Below, in pieces: positions 27,790 to 37,221 of a DNA stretch of 64,000 nt (positions within the stretch are counted from its first letter, which is position 1; each line of letters opens with the position of its first letter). The stretch is from positions 186,001-250,000 of the forward strand of contig CANMMR010000003.1 of NCBI GenBank assembly GCA_947499095.1. Direction: 5' to 3'. Made by a program: the position numbers and the translations under genes. Origin of the DNA: an uncultured Erythrobacter sp. Its GTDB lineage: Bacteria > Pseudomonadota > Alphaproteobacteria > Sphingomonadales > Sphingomonadaceae. Under the pieces are notes generated by a model. That model made no database searches, was not told where the DNA came from, and worked only from the letters and a program-made list of their open reading frames with translations.

Positions 27790-29232
27790 TCAGACGTCCG
27801 TGTCGTTTTGCGGGATATCGCGCCCCGGACCGTCCCGCTTTTCCGCTCGCATCTCATCGGCGGCCGGAACGGAAAGTGTGAAGCGCGCGCCCTGCCCCGG
27901 CGCGCTCTCGACCGTGAGATCGCCGTCCATCGCGCGTGCGATCCGGCGTGAAATATAGAGCCCTAGGCCAGAGCCACCATCGCCGCTGCGCCCCAACCGC
28001 TCGAACTTCTCGAACACCCTCGCCTGTTGTTCCTCGTCGAGACCGTGACCCTGGTCTGCCACAGTGATGAGCGCGCGGCTGCCGATCCGGTCGAGCCGGA
28101 TCCAGACCTGACTGTCTTCAGGCGCATAGCGTATGGCGTTACCGACGAGGTTGAGCAGGATCTGCAACACCCGCCGGAATTCGGCGATGGCCAGCTGGCT
28201 TTCGCCTTCTACGGGAGGCACCAGTGTGATGCCTTTCTCCTGCGCACGAACCCCGAGGATGCCGCAGGCCCGCCGCGCGACATCGGCAAGCTCGATGCGG
28301 TCCGGCGCGGTAACGAACTGGTCTGACTCGACGACTTCTAGGTCTGAGAGGTCGTCGATCAGCGCCAATAGATGCTGGGCCGCGGCAGCGATATCGGCCG
28401 CATAGGAACTGTATTCGTCAGCAATCGGCCCCGCTAGCTTCGTTCTGATCGTTTCGGCGTTGGCGATGATGCGATTGATCGGTTGGCGAAGGACCGGCGT
28501 GAGGTCGCGACCGAAGGATGCGCCTTCGATACCGGCACCATTCTCCGCAGCTTCTACGCCCGCAGCAGGCGTGTCAGCAGTCAGGTAGAGGGCGAAGCCT
28601 GCACTACCCGGCTCGCTCTTGCCGAGCGGTTCCAGATGCGCCGTCCATGCGCGCTTGGACCCGTCGATTTCGCAGCGCGAACCATCGAGCAAGCGCCAGT
28701 GGAGCGGCTGCTCGTGCGTGCTGCCTGGCAAATGGACGAAATCGGTCCAGGGCCGCCCAATCCCCGCGCGAGCAGCTTCTACGAACCCCGCAAGGTCGCG
28801 CGCCTCGGTCTCTACCGACAGTATGCCCTGCGATGGGCTCAGCCGCACGGTGCAATCCGCGAGATGCCGGTTTATCTCGATCCGGCGACGCGCTGCGTCA
28901 AGCTCGTTTTCCGGCGGCAGTTCCTCGCTGTGCCAGCTCACGACATCGATCGCGCTCTGCGAAATATTCCCGTCGTCATCGAACTTGGGAGTAATTTCCA
29001 CCCAGGCGGTGATGCTGTTGTCGCCATCGATAGCGGTGAATTGCCGCGCAAGGCGAAGGCCGTAGGTGTTGGCCTTGTCGACCAGCGCCTGCAGTTCGGG
29101 AATGGCGATCGGACCTCCGATCTGTCCGCTGCAGGCTTCCTGCAAGCTCGCCAGCGGTTCGCCGGCTTCCACGAGCCGCCCTTCGCCATCGGCTTTTGCG
29201 GATGCGATATAGCTTGTGCCGACGCTGGCCAT
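27790..29232 (-). CDS. Histidine-kinase-like protein without the phospho-accepting histidine
   Basis: A 480-residue soluble protein: a PAS-like N-terminal part (about 35-220), a dimerisation helix region (about 245-300) and a complete HATPase_c domain (about 335-460). The ATPase motifs are all there: N box (LLNLVGNAIRYA), G1 (DQGHGL), F box (FEKFERLG) and G2 (GSGLGLYISRRI). In the helix where kinases have SHELRTPLN, this protein reads TPVLRQPIN, so the histidine is replaced by proline. It may signal by binding or phosphorylate nothing. ATG 29232 lies two bases after the upstream gene; it is the last gene of a four-gene run. Confidence 0.8.
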   Translation of the reverse strand: MASVGTSYIASAKADGEGRLVEAGEPLASLQEACSGQIGGPIAIPELQALVDKANTYGLRLARQFTAIDGDNSITAWVEITPKFDDDGNISQSAIDVVSWHSEELPPENELDAARRRIEINRHLADCTVRLSPSQGILSVETEARDLAGFVEAARAGIGRPWTDFVHLPGSTHEQPLHWRLLDGSRCEIDGSKRAWTAHLEPLGKSEPGSAGFALYLTADTPAAGVEAAENGAGIEGASFGRDLTPVLRQPINRIIANAETIRTKLAGPIADEYSSYAADIAAAAQHLLALIDDLSDLEVVESDQFVTAPDRIELADVARRACGILGVRAQEKGITLVPPVEGESQLAIAEFRRVLQILLNLVGNAIRYAPEDSQVWIRLDRIGSRALITVADQGHGLDEEQQARVFEKFERLGRSGDGGSGLGLYISRRIARAMDGDLTVESAPGQGARFTLSVPAADEMRAEKRDGPGRDIPQNDTDV

Positions 29233-29234
29233 GG

Positions 29235-30200
29235 TCAGACGATCCCCATTGTGCCGGCTTCGACAAGCCATTTCTTCGCTTCGGCCGGCGTGATCCCATC
29301 GAGCCCGCCTGGCGGGCTGCTTTGTGGGTGTAGCCGCAGAAGCTGGGTATTTGCTTCCGCCGCGTCGAGACCGCAGCCGCGCAGCGCCAGCGCGAGCCGC
29401 GCGACCTGCTGTTCGTTCGTAGCAAGCACAGCAAGGTTGCGCGACTGGTTCGACCGCGCCGCCAGTGCTGTAATGAACAGCGCGACACCGGCCTGTTCCA
29501 CGTCGAGCGCTTTCCGCACATCGTCACCAAGCCCCGCCACGAGCCGCGCGAGCAGCGACAGGCGGGCCGAGCTCTCGTCATAGGCGTTGCGCAGCTTCGC
29601 TTCTGCGCGGATCATGGCATCGGACCGGCGATCGCCCCCGAAATTGCGCCACCCCAGCAGCAGTTCGTGGAACAGGTCTCCAGGCAGTTCGGCAAGCGAA
29701 AGCTCCATGCGCCGCTGCGACTGAGCGAAGCGCGCCTGCGCCGCCAAAGCCCCCATCGCCGCGCTGGCCTGACCGCTGTCGGGCGAAGCGATCAATGTTT
29801 GAAGTAGCGGGGAAAGCACCGGGTCGATGCCGTATTGCGCTTCCATCCGCGTCGCCAATTGCCACTCAAGCGCGAGGGCATGGCAATGCGAGAGGATGCG
29901 CGGACTGGTGAACAAATGCTGCGCCAGCGCTTCGCCATGCTTGTCGGCAAAGGCTTCGCGACCTGCTTCCCCTGTCGCCTCCGCCTGCGCCCGAAGGATC
30001 TGCCAGGCAAGATCGTGGCACATCCCGCGAATCCGCGCGACGATCTCGTCGCTGAACAACGAATGGTCCGGTGTTGCGAGCAAATGCTCCAGTATCGGCG
30101 TAACCCGCGCAAGCACGGCATTCCCGCCAGCCAGGGAATCGCGCAATTCTCTTGCTTGGTCCGCTGAGGCAGCGTCAGGCACCGGAATCTCCATCTTCAT
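29235..30200 (-). CDS. Hypothetical helical protein in the signalling-like cluster
   Basis: A 321-residue protein that I do not recognise. It has no signal peptide or membrane segment, appears almost wholly alpha-helical, and is rich in Ala, Leu and Arg. A helical-repeat or DUF2336-like scaffold is possible but not supported by any motif. Its stop is two bases before the kinase-like gene, and the upstream gene ends 35 bases away, so it belongs to the same transcript. Proteins in this position could connect the kinase-like and HPt-like proteins. Confidence 0.7.
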   Translation of the reverse strand: MKMEIPVPDAASADQARELRDSLAGGNAVLARVTPILEHLLATPDHSLFSDEIVARIRGMCHDLAWQILRAQAEATGEAGREAFADKHGEALAQHLFTSPRILSHCHALALEWQLATRMEAQYGIDPVLSPLLQTLIASPDSGQASAAMGALAAQARFAQSQRRMELSLAELPGDLFHELLLGWRNFGGDRRSDAMIRAEAKLRNAYDESSARLSLLARLVAGLGDDVRKALDVEQAGVALFITALAARSNQSRNLAVLATNEQQVARLALALRGCGLDAAEANTQLLRLHPQSSPPGGLDGITPAEAKKWLVEAGTMGIV

Positions 30201-30235
30201 GCCTTCGCGCTATCATGGACATGGTTAAGTCGACG

Positions 30236-31414
30236 TTAGTTGCCACGGTAAGGCACAAGGAAGAGCGAAGTCAGCACCAGCAGGGCCATGATCGCAGTGA
30301 CCGGCTGGGTAATCCCTAGAAACGCGCACGGAACCAGCAATGCGCTGATTGCTATCCGGTCGCGGTAGGTCTCGCCCCAATTGTCGTCCCGCAGGCGAGC
30401 ACCTAGCCGCAAGAGACCGAACAGCACCGCCGGAACGAACAGTCTCAGCCAACCGGTATCTTCGGGAGAGGCGGCCGCGATGAGGATCGCCAGCACCGGA
30501 TCAGTCGACCAGTCCAGCGCTTTCGCCAGCGCCGATCTTCGCGCGCCGAATTGCCCCGCCCGCGCGATGCGCTCCACCGTCTCTCCCGCCGCGCCGAGCA
30601 GGGCCATGACCGTACCGAGCGCCAGTGCGGGTACCGGCATGCCGAGAGCCGCGGATGTCAAAGCGCCGATCCCGCTAACCGCTGCGCCCAGCGCTGGAAG
30701 TCTCGCGCCCTTTTTGCCCAATGTGTCGCGCGCAAGCCGGGCGCCGACCCGCTCTGCGACCGCAAGTCCGGGCGCCGTGAAGGGTGCTGGCGATGCATGG
30801 GTCTTGATCCAGCGTTCTTCCCTGTCGGCCAGGTCTTCGATGCTGGGGTCGATATGCCACTGACCGTCCTCGATCAGCCGCTTTTCCAACGGCAGGACCT
30901 TGACCCCGGATTGCAGCGACAGCCGCAGCAGGCTGGCAACCACGTCGCTATCAGGCGGCAATTCGGCGAGGCGTTCGACTACCGAACCGGGCGCGAGCAA
31001 AGCGCCCGACCACGCAAACTCGGGATCTATCCGCTCGTAGCCCCTCGGCACGGCGTCTTCGGCTGGAAAGGCCAGCACCGCCGGGCGAGCAACATTGCGG
31101 AGCACAGCAGCATCGGAAGGCAGGACGCCGGGAGCAAGCACGAACAACTCGTCCGCAGCAGTCACAAGACCCGAGAGCGCTCGCGGGTTCTGCATGGCGA
31201 CGAAGCGGACGCCGGATTGTTCGGCACGTCTCTGAGCCTCCGCGACCTCGCGGCCGATCCCTTCGACGAGACAGGCAATGGTTTCACAGCCGGCCGCCAG
31301 CGCGAGATCGATCTGCCGGTCGATGATGCGTGCGCCCGCGAAATTGCGATAGGCCGCACGCACCGGTGCCGGGGTGATGGCATCATCGAGCGTGGAAAGT
31401 AGGGCGACGCGCAA
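30236..31414 (-). CDS. Nucleotidyltransferase-like domain fused to a membrane domain, function unknown
   Basis: A 392-residue protein. Residues about 1-160 look like a Rossmann-type nucleotidyltransferase fold (MRVALLSTLDD..., a region RIIDRQIDLALAAGCETIACLV). Residues about 230-390 have several hydrophobic segments (for example ALGMPVPALALGTVMALLGA), a size and layout like CDP-alcohol phosphatidyltransferases, but the DGxxAR...GxxxDxxxD signature is missing. The start is TTG 31414 with GGAGAG about five bases upstream. It is second in the run that ends with the kinase-like gene. A non-catalytic relative of IPCT-DIPPS enzymes is one possibility. Confidence 0.6.
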   Translation of the reverse strand: MRVALLSTLDDAITPAPVRAAYRNFAGARIIDRQIDLALAAGCETIACLVEGIGREVAEAQRRAEQSGVRFVAMQNPRALSGLVTAADELFVLAPGVLPSDAAVLRNVARPAVLAFPAEDAVPRGYERIDPEFAWSGALLAPGSVVERLAELPPDSDVVASLLRLSLQSGVKVLPLEKRLIEDGQWHIDPSIEDLADREERWIKTHASPAPFTAPGLAVAERVGARLARDTLGKKGARLPALGAAVSGIGALTSAALGMPVPALALGTVMALLGAAGETVERIARAGQFGARRSALAKALDWSTDPVLAILIAAASPEDTGWLRLFVPAVLFGLLRLGARLRDDNWGETYRDRIAISALLVPCAFLGITQPVTAIMALLVLTSLFLVPYRGN

Positions 31415-31493
31415 AACGCTCTCCGGTTGGGCTGCTGCGCTGGCACTCTAGTTTTGCCCGGACGGCTAAGCCACCCCAGTCGGTGGATTTCCC

Positions 31494-31799
31494 TCAGTCC
31501 CGGAAAGCGAGTTCTTCGCTGAAGTTACGAATACGGACGACTATTCCCGGGTCGCCCGGTGCGCCCTCCAATGCTTCTCGGGCCAGCGCCGCTAATTCAT
31601 GCGCGTGGAAGCTGGCAGCCAGTCCCTGGAGGCGTTCGGCAGCGACCAGCCAGTTTCCGTCGCACCGCGCTCTGCCCAGCAGATCGGCCTGCCGTGCCAC
31701 GCTCTGTGCGAAAGCAGCCTTCAACTCGGCCTGCAGCGCCTCGTCGGCACCGGCAGCCGCTCCGATCGCGGCTTCGAAATCTGACGAATGATAGGCCAT
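31494..31799 (-). CDS. HPt-like protein with glutamate in place of the phospho-histidine
   Basis: A 101-residue helical protein that matches the HPt four-helix pattern. The stretch AAERLQGLAASFHAHELAAL lines up with the usual AAHxLKGxAxxxGAxxLAxL, so glutamate stands where the histidine should be and glutamine stands at the lysine. It cannot take part in normal His-Asp phosphotransfer; glutamate could mimic the charged state. An upstream ATG at 31844 is in frame, but ATG 31799 (MAYHSSDFE) fits better. It is the first gene of the leftward run and is divergent from the coiled-coil gene. Confidence 0.6.
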   Translation of the reverse strand: MAYHSSDFEAAIGAAAGADEALQAELKAAFAQSVARQADLLGRARCDGNWLVAAERLQGLAASFHAHELAALAREALEGAPGDPGIVVRIRNFSEELAFRD

Positions 31800-31885
31800 A
31801 GCGGGCTTGACCAGGCATAGATCAGTTAAAGTGGGTTTAAGCATGAACGAAACGTGGTAGATTCCGGCTTATGAGGAAGCGCTCC

Positions 31886-34516
31886 ATGATCAAGGCGGTC
31901 TCCGACGAGACATCGGTCGAAGAAATCGAAATCGAGGGTTCTCAGAACCCTATCGAAGAAAGCTCGGACGAGTTCGAGGAATCCTACGATGCGGATGTGG
32001 AAGAGTACGAGGAATTCGTCGCCGAAGACGATGACCGCTCACTCCGTCGCCAGTGGGTCGCGCCGGCTCTTGCCCTGACTTTTATCGTCGCTTGGACCGC
32101 CTTCTTCGTGTGGGCGAACCGGAGCGAAATGCTCGTAGGCGGCACGGCGCAGCAATGGACCGGCTGGATCACCAGCTGGGCTATCCCGGTCCTACTGGTG
32201 GTGAGCTTGTGGATGCTGGCCGTCCGCAATTCCCGGCGGGAGGCGCGCAGGTTCGGCGAAGTTGCACGGTCGCTGTCGGAAGAGTCGGCGCGGCTCGAAG
32301 CCAAGCTGGCCGTGGTGAACCGAGAACTCAGCCTCGCGCGCGAATTTCTCGGCTCGCAGACGCGCGATCTGGAATATCTCGGCCGCTCGGCAAGCGAACG
32401 GATTTCCGAACATGCCGACCGGCTTCAATGCCTCATCCACGACAATGGCGAGCAGGTGGATGCGATCGCCCGCGTCAGCGACACGGCACTAGAAAACATG
32501 GACAAACTTCGGGACAATCTCCCGGTCATCGCCAATTCGGCCAAGGATGTCTCGAATCAGATCGGCAGCGCCGGGAGGACGGCGAAATCCCAGCTGGACG
32601 AGCTGGTCGCAGGCTTCCGCCGGCTCAACGAATTCGGCACTGCGAGCGAGCGGCAAGTCGCTTCCCTGCGCGAGCGCGTCGATGAGGCACTCGTTGCGTT
32701 CGAGGCGCAGACCGAGCAGCTGGGGACCATTGCAGAGCAGCGTTTCGCGGTCCTCCGAGAGGAGAGCGAAGCATTCCGCGGCGAACTGGACGGGCGGGAA
32801 GTCGATGCCCTCGCCGCCATGCGCGGTCGAGCCGAAACCCTGCGGACAGAACTTGCCGAAACCGGGCAGCAGACGTCGGCGGAGCATGAGGCTGCTGTCG
32901 CGCATTTGCGGGTCCAGCTCGACAGCTTGCGCGATGAAGCAGCGGCGATCGCTGCCGAGGTGCGGGACGGCGAAGCAACGGCTCTGGCGAGTTGGGGCAA
33001 CCAGATTGACGCCATGCGCGAACGGCTTGAGCGGACCGTCGAAGAGATCAAGGCGATAGACCAGTCCGCGCTCGACTCCGCGAATGAGAAGCTGAAGGCC
33101 CTCTTCGCCGAAGCCCAAGCCGTCGACGCCCGAATCAGCGAACGCAACCGCCTGTTCGACGATCAAACGGCCCGGCGACAGGCGAATTTCGACGCTGCGG
33201 AGGAAGCGGCTCTGGCGACCATGCATGAGCGGCTCGAAGCGCTCGACGGCGCGCTGGCTGCCAAGCGTGCCGCTCAGCTGGAGCAGGCCGACGCGCTTGC
33301 TCGGGAAGGCGATGCGCTGGCGGAAAAGATCGGCCGTCTCGGTGAAGTATTCGATGCCGTCCACCGGCAGGGCCAGGAAGCCAGCGGCAGCGTTGCAGAG
33401 GGCGTCGACGCGCTCAACGCGAAGCTGGTCGAAAGCCGCGAAGCGCTCGACGGGACAGATATGGCCGTGGCAGCATTGACGGATGCGAGCGTGCGCCTGC
33501 TCGAACTCATCCAGGCGAGCGCCCAGCAGAGCCGCAACGACCTACCCAATGCGATGACGGCGAGCGAGGAACGGCTCGCAGCCATCGAGACCCGTGCCCG
33601 CGAAGTCCACTCGCTGCTCGACCAAGCCCGGCAGGCCGGTGAGCAGGCCAGCGCAAGCATGGACACCGCCGGGAACCAGGCCCGTGACGCCATGGAAGAG
33701 ATCGACCGCTTCCAGGCCGATTTCGGGGAGACCACCGCAGCCCAAGTCGCCGGCATCGAACGGCTCCGCGCGAGCGTCGCAGCGCTCGGCTCCGAAAACG
33801 AGGCAGTGGCGGCGAAAGCGCAGGAAGCATTGCGCGAGGCGATCGAGGCGCTTCAAACCAGCGCACGCTCGGCCCTTGCAGCGATCGAAAGCGAGCAGGC
33901 CGACCGAATCGACAAGATTGCGGCGAAAGTCGGCGAAAAGAGCGCCGAATCGATCGAGAAGGCGCTGGCGGAACACACCGACGATGCGCTGGCGAAGCTG
34001 GAAGAGGCGACGACACGGTCCTCCGAAGCTGGACGTGAAGTTACGCGGCAGCTGCGCGACCAGCTCGCCAAGGTGAACGAACTGACCGGCAATCTGGAGA
34101 GCCGTATCGCCCATGCGCGCGAACGCGCGACCGAGGACGTCGATAACGACTTCTCACGGCGCGTCGCGCTGATCACCGAAAGCCTGAATTCCAATGCCAT
34201 CGACATCGCTAAGGCCCTATCGACCGAGGTGACCGACACGTCCTGGGCAAGCTATTTGCGCGGCGACCGGGGCATTTTCACGCGCCGTGCCGTGCGTTTG
34301 CTGGACAACACCGAAGCGCGGGAGATCGCCGAACTCTACGATGCGGACCACGATTTCCGCGAGCACGTGAGCCGCTACATCCATGACTTCGAGGCAATGC
34401 TACGGACGATGCTCAGCACCCGCGACGGGCACGCCGTCAGCGTCACTTTGCTGTCGAGCGATATGGGCAAACTCTATGTGGTGCTGGCACAGGCCCTCGA
34501 ACGCCTGCGGCAGTAG
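31886..34516 (+). CDS. Large membrane-anchored coiled-coil protein (TipN-like)
   Basis: An 876-residue protein: an acidic cytoplasmic N-terminus (1-50), two transmembrane helices (about 57-78 and 94-113), then an almost continuous coiled coil rich in Ala, Glu, Arg and Gln (about 118-760) and a compact C-terminal part (about 770-876, SWASYLRGDRGIFTRRAVRLL, SDMGKLYVVLAQALERL). Architecture and size match Caulobacter TipN, a polarity factor of about 890 residues with two N-terminal helices. Homology is not shown. I chose ATG 31886 because GAGGAAG lies seven bases upstream; ATG 31871 has none. Its stop abuts that of the DUF1467 gene. Confidence 0.7.
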   Translation: MIKAVSDETSVEEIEIEGSQNPIEESSDEFEESYDADVEEYEEFVAEDDDRSLRRQWVAPALALTFIVAWTAFFVWANRSEMLVGGTAQQWTGWITSWAIPVLLVVSLWMLAVRNSRREARRFGEVARSLSEESARLEAKLAVVNRELSLAREFLGSQTRDLEYLGRSASERISEHADRLQCLIHDNGEQVDAIARVSDTALENMDKLRDNLPVIANSAKDVSNQIGSAGRTAKSQLDELVAGFRRLNEFGTASERQVASLRERVDEALVAFEAQTEQLGTIAEQRFAVLREESEAFRGELDGREVDALAAMRGRAETLRTELAETGQQTSAEHEAAVAHLRVQLDSLRDEAAAIAAEVRDGEATALASWGNQIDAMRERLERTVEEIKAIDQSALDSANEKLKALFAEAQAVDARISERNRLFDDQTARRQANFDAAEEAALATMHERLEALDGALAAKRAAQLEQADALAREGDALAEKIGRLGEVFDAVHRQGQEASGSVAEGVDALNAKLVESREALDGTDMAVAALTDASVRLLELIQASAQQSRNDLPNAMTASEERLAAIETRAREVHSLLDQARQAGEQASASMDTAGNQARDAMEEIDRFQADFGETTAAQVAGIERLRASVAALGSENEAVAAKAQEALREAIEALQTSARSALAAIESEQADRIDKIAAKVGEKSAESIEKALAEHTDDALAKLEEATTRSSEAGREVTRQLRDQLAKVNELTGNLESRIAHARERATEDVDNDFSRRVALITESLNSNAIDIAKALSTEVTDTSWASYLRGDRGIFTRRAVRLLDNTEAREIAELYDADHDFREHVSRYIHDFEAMLRTMLSTRDGHAVSVTLLSSDMGKLYVVLAQALERLRQ

Positions 34517-34789
34517 TCAGTCGGCGGAAGGTCCCCAGAAAATCAGGTCTTCAGGGCTGATCCAGCCATTGATGTAATTCGCGACGTAGAGCGTCGTCAG
34601 GATGGCAGCGAGTACGACTGCGCGCACCACGAGTCGCCCCGGACGGAATTCGACCGGAGCGCTATCGGCCTGCCCTGGCACCTTCTCCACGCCAGCCTCG
34701 TCATGCGTGCGAACGCCAAAGGGCAGCAGCACGAAGGCGCTGAACACCAGGAACAGGAAATAGATCGCTAGGACGCTGGTCCACTGCAT
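34517..34789 (-). CDS. DUF1467 family membrane protein
   Basis: A 90-residue protein with two hydrophobic helices (about 4-24 and 55-75), the family signature LPFGVRTHDEAG and a C-terminal NWISPEDLIF-like motif. It is conserved in alphaproteobacteria and has no known role. It is the last gene of the nuo-birA-coaX-rnj run, nine bases after rnj. It converges directly with the coiled-coil gene, with no spacer. Confidence 0.9.
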   Translation of the reverse strand: MQWTSVLAIYFLFLVFSAFVLLPFGVRTHDEAGVEKVPGQADSAPVEFRPGRLVVRAVVLAAILTTLYVANYINGWISPEDLIFWGPSAD

Positions 34790-34798
34790 GGGCCGACC

Positions 34799-36448
34799 TT
34801 AAAGATTGGGGAGGATGACGCGCACCTGCGGGCGCTTGCCCGACCAGCGCTGTGCAGCACGCCGGGCGGCAAGCCGAGCCGCTTCATGGACCAGTGCCGG
34901 GTCCTTGCGCGCATTGCCCTTGAGCTTGCCGATCGCCGCCGCGATATCGGCTTGCGCCTCCTCGACGAAGTCGGGATAATCCTCGTCCAGCGGCAGGCCC
35001 AGGCTGTCGAGCCGGGGATTGAAGTCGCCATCAAGCGCGACGATTACCACGCCCTCGCGCATGAGCCGGCGGCGCATGGTGATCGCATCGCCATCCGCGG
35101 GCGCGATGATATCGCCATCGAGCACGAGCCGCCCTGCCCTCACTTCGGCAATCTTGCCCGGAGCGCCGGGTGCGAGGCGAACGATATCGCCGTTCTGCTG
35201 CACGACATTCGAGGGAATCGCGTTGGTCGCGCCGAGCCGCGCCTGCTCCTGCATATGACGCATCTCGCCGTGGACCGGCACGAGGACATCCGGGCGGATC
35301 CAGCCATACAGCGCCTCGAGCTCGGGGCGGCCGGGATGGCCGGACACATGAATCATGCTCTGCCGGTCGGTCACCATCGTGATCCCGCGCGCTGCCAGCT
35401 TGTTCTGTACCGCCCCGATGCTGATCTCGTTGCCCGGGATCTGGCGGCTCGAGAACAGCACCACGTCACCGCGCACAAGTTCGAGCGGGTGGTTTTCGTC
35501 GGCGATCCGGGCCAGGGCCGCGCGTGGTTCGCCCTGCCCTCCGGTCGCGAGGATCAGCAAATCACCGCGTGGCAGGCCCATCGCCGTGTCGAAGTCGACC
35601 GGATCGGGGAAATCCGTGAGATAGCCATTCGCCTGGGATACTTCGATGATCCGGTCGAGCGAGCGCCCGGCCACGCAAATCTGACGCCCGGTCTCTCGCG
35701 CGACATCGCCGAGGGTCTGCAGTCTCGCGACATTGCTGGCGAAGGTCGTCACTAGCACGCGCTTGCCGCTGTGACGCTGGACCTCTTCGAGCAGGCCCTT
35801 GTAAACCGCCCCTTCTGAGCCGCTCGGCGCAGGATTGAAAACATTCGTACTGTCGCAAACAAGTGCCAGCACGCCATCGTCTCCGATCTCGGTCAGCTCT
35901 TCCTCGGTGGTCGGCTGGCCGATGATCGGATCTTCGTCCAGCTTCCAGTCGCCAGTGTGGAAAATGCGGCCATGCGGTGTGTCGATGAGGAGCGCGTTGC
36001 CCTCCGCGATGGAATGGGCGAGCGGAATGTAGGTGACCTCGAACGGCCCGACCGCGAAACTACCGTGATCGTCCTCGATAATGTTGAGTTCGATCTCGTT
36101 CTCGATACCCGCTTCCTGCAGCTTGCGCCGCACCAGCTCCGCCGTGAACGGCGTCGCATAGATCGGCACGCCGAGGTCGGCGGCGAAGTACGGGACAGCG
36201 CCGATGTGGTCCTCATGAGCATGGGTGATCACGATGGCTTCAAGCTGCTCTACGCGATCCTCGATAAATTCGAGATCGGCGAATACGAGATCCACACCGG
36301 GATACTGGTCGCCCGAAAAGGTCATACCCAGATCGACCATCAACCAGCGACCTTGGCAGCCGTAGAGATTGACATTCATGCCAATCTCGCCCGAGCCGCC
36401 GAGCGCTAGGAACAGCAGTTCGTCTTCCGGAGTAAAATCTTTCTTCAC
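34799..36448 (-). CDS. rnj: Ribonuclease J
   Basis: Endo- and 5'-to-3' exoribonuclease of the metallo-beta-lactamase/beta-CASP family, used in alphaproteobacterial RNA turnover (549 residues). The zinc-binding motif is [16 protein letters not shown] (about 75-90), with [12 protein letters not shown] and CDSTNV later. The beta-CASP region and a C-terminal domain follow (VHGEMRHM). ATG 36448 overlaps the coaX stop by four bases. Confidence 0.95.
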   Translation of the reverse strand: MKKDFTPEDELLFLALGGSGEIGMNVNLYGCQGRWLMVDLGMTFSGDQYPGVDLVFADLEFIEDRVEQLEAIVITHAHEDHIGAVPYFAADLGVPIYATPFTAELVRRKLQEAGIENEIELNIIEDDHGSFAVGPFEVTYIPLAHSIAEGNALLIDTPHGRIFHTGDWKLDEDPIIGQPTTEEELTEIGDDGVLALVCDSTNVFNPAPSGSEGAVYKGLLEEVQRHSGKRVLVTTFASNVARLQTLGDVARETGRQICVAGRSLDRIIEVSQANGYLTDFPDPVDFDTAMGLPRGDLLILATGGQGEPRAALARIADENHPLELVRGDVVLFSSRQIPGNEISIGAVQNKLAARGITMVTDRQSMIHVSGHPGRPELEALYGWIRPDVLVPVHGEMRHMQEQARLGATNAIPSNVVQQNGDIVRLAPGAPGKIAEVRAGRLVLDGDIIAPADGDAITMRRRLMREGVVIVALDGDFNPRLDSLGLPLDEDYPDFVEEAQADIAAAIGKLKGNARKDPALVHEAARLAARRAAQRWSGKRPQVRVILPNL

Positions 36449-37218
36449 GCTGCGCGCTCCGCCAGCAAGGCCAGCCCTTCCAAGGTGAGGTCCGCATCGA
36501 CCACGTCGAACAGGTCGGTGTGCTCGTCGAACAGGATGGCGAGCCCGCCGGTGGCGACCACCTTGGCCGGACGACCTACTTCCTTCTTCATGCGCGAGAT
36601 CAATCCTTCGATAAGCGAGACGTAGCCCCAGAACACGCCGATCAGCATCTGGTCCTCGGTGTTGCGACCGATGACGCTATCGCTCTTCGGCTTATCGATT
36701 GCGATGCGCGGCAGCTTGGCCGTGTTGCCCACCAGTGCATCGAGCGACAGATTGATACCCGGGGCTATGACTCCGCCCTTATAGGTGCCGTTGAAGTCGA
36801 TGGCGTCGAATGTCGTGGCCGTGCCGAAATCGACGACGATCAGATCGCCTTCGTATTTCTCATGCGCAGCCAGCGTGTTGAGTGCGCGGTCGGCGCCGAG
36901 CGAACTCGGCTGTTCGATGTCCAGCTCGAAACCCCAGTCGGCGTCGCCCTGTCCTGCGACGAGCGGTGTTTTGCCGAGGTACTTCTCTGACAGGACAGTA
37001 AGGTTGTGGATCGCCCGGGGGACGACCGATCCGATTATGACCTGCTCGATATCGCTCTTATCGAAGCCCTGAAGCTTCGCGAGCTGAAGCAGCCAGACGG
37101 CATATTCGTCGCCAGTGCGCCGCGGATCGGTGGCGATGCGCCAGCGCGCCTTGATGGTCCGCCCATCGAAGAGGGCGAAGACCACATTGGTGTTACCGAC
37201 ATCGGCAGCGAGCAGCAT
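36445..37218 (-). CDS. coaX: Type III pantothenate kinase
   Basis: Phosphorylates pantothenate in the first step of CoA synthesis. The 257-residue ASKHA-fold protein shows [13 protein letters not shown] (P1 phosphate-binding loop), the GADRALN motif and [11 protein letters not shown]. It belongs to the class that needs a monovalent cation and is not inhibited by CoA. It lies three bases after birA and overlaps rnj. Confidence 0.95.
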   Translation of the reverse strand: MLLAADVGNTNVVFALFDGRTIKARWRIATDPRRTGDEYAVWLLQLAKLQGFDKSDIEQVIIGSVVPRAIHNLTVLSEKYLGKTPLVAGQGDADWGFELDIEQPSSLGADRALNTLAAHEKYEGDLIVVDFGTATTFDAIDFNGTYKGGVIAPGINLSLDALVGNTAKLPRIAIDKPKSDSVIGRNTEDQMLIGVFWGYVSLIEGLISRMKKEVGRPAKVVATGGLAILFDEHTDLFDVVDADLTLEGLALLAERAA

Positions 37219-37221
37219 GGC

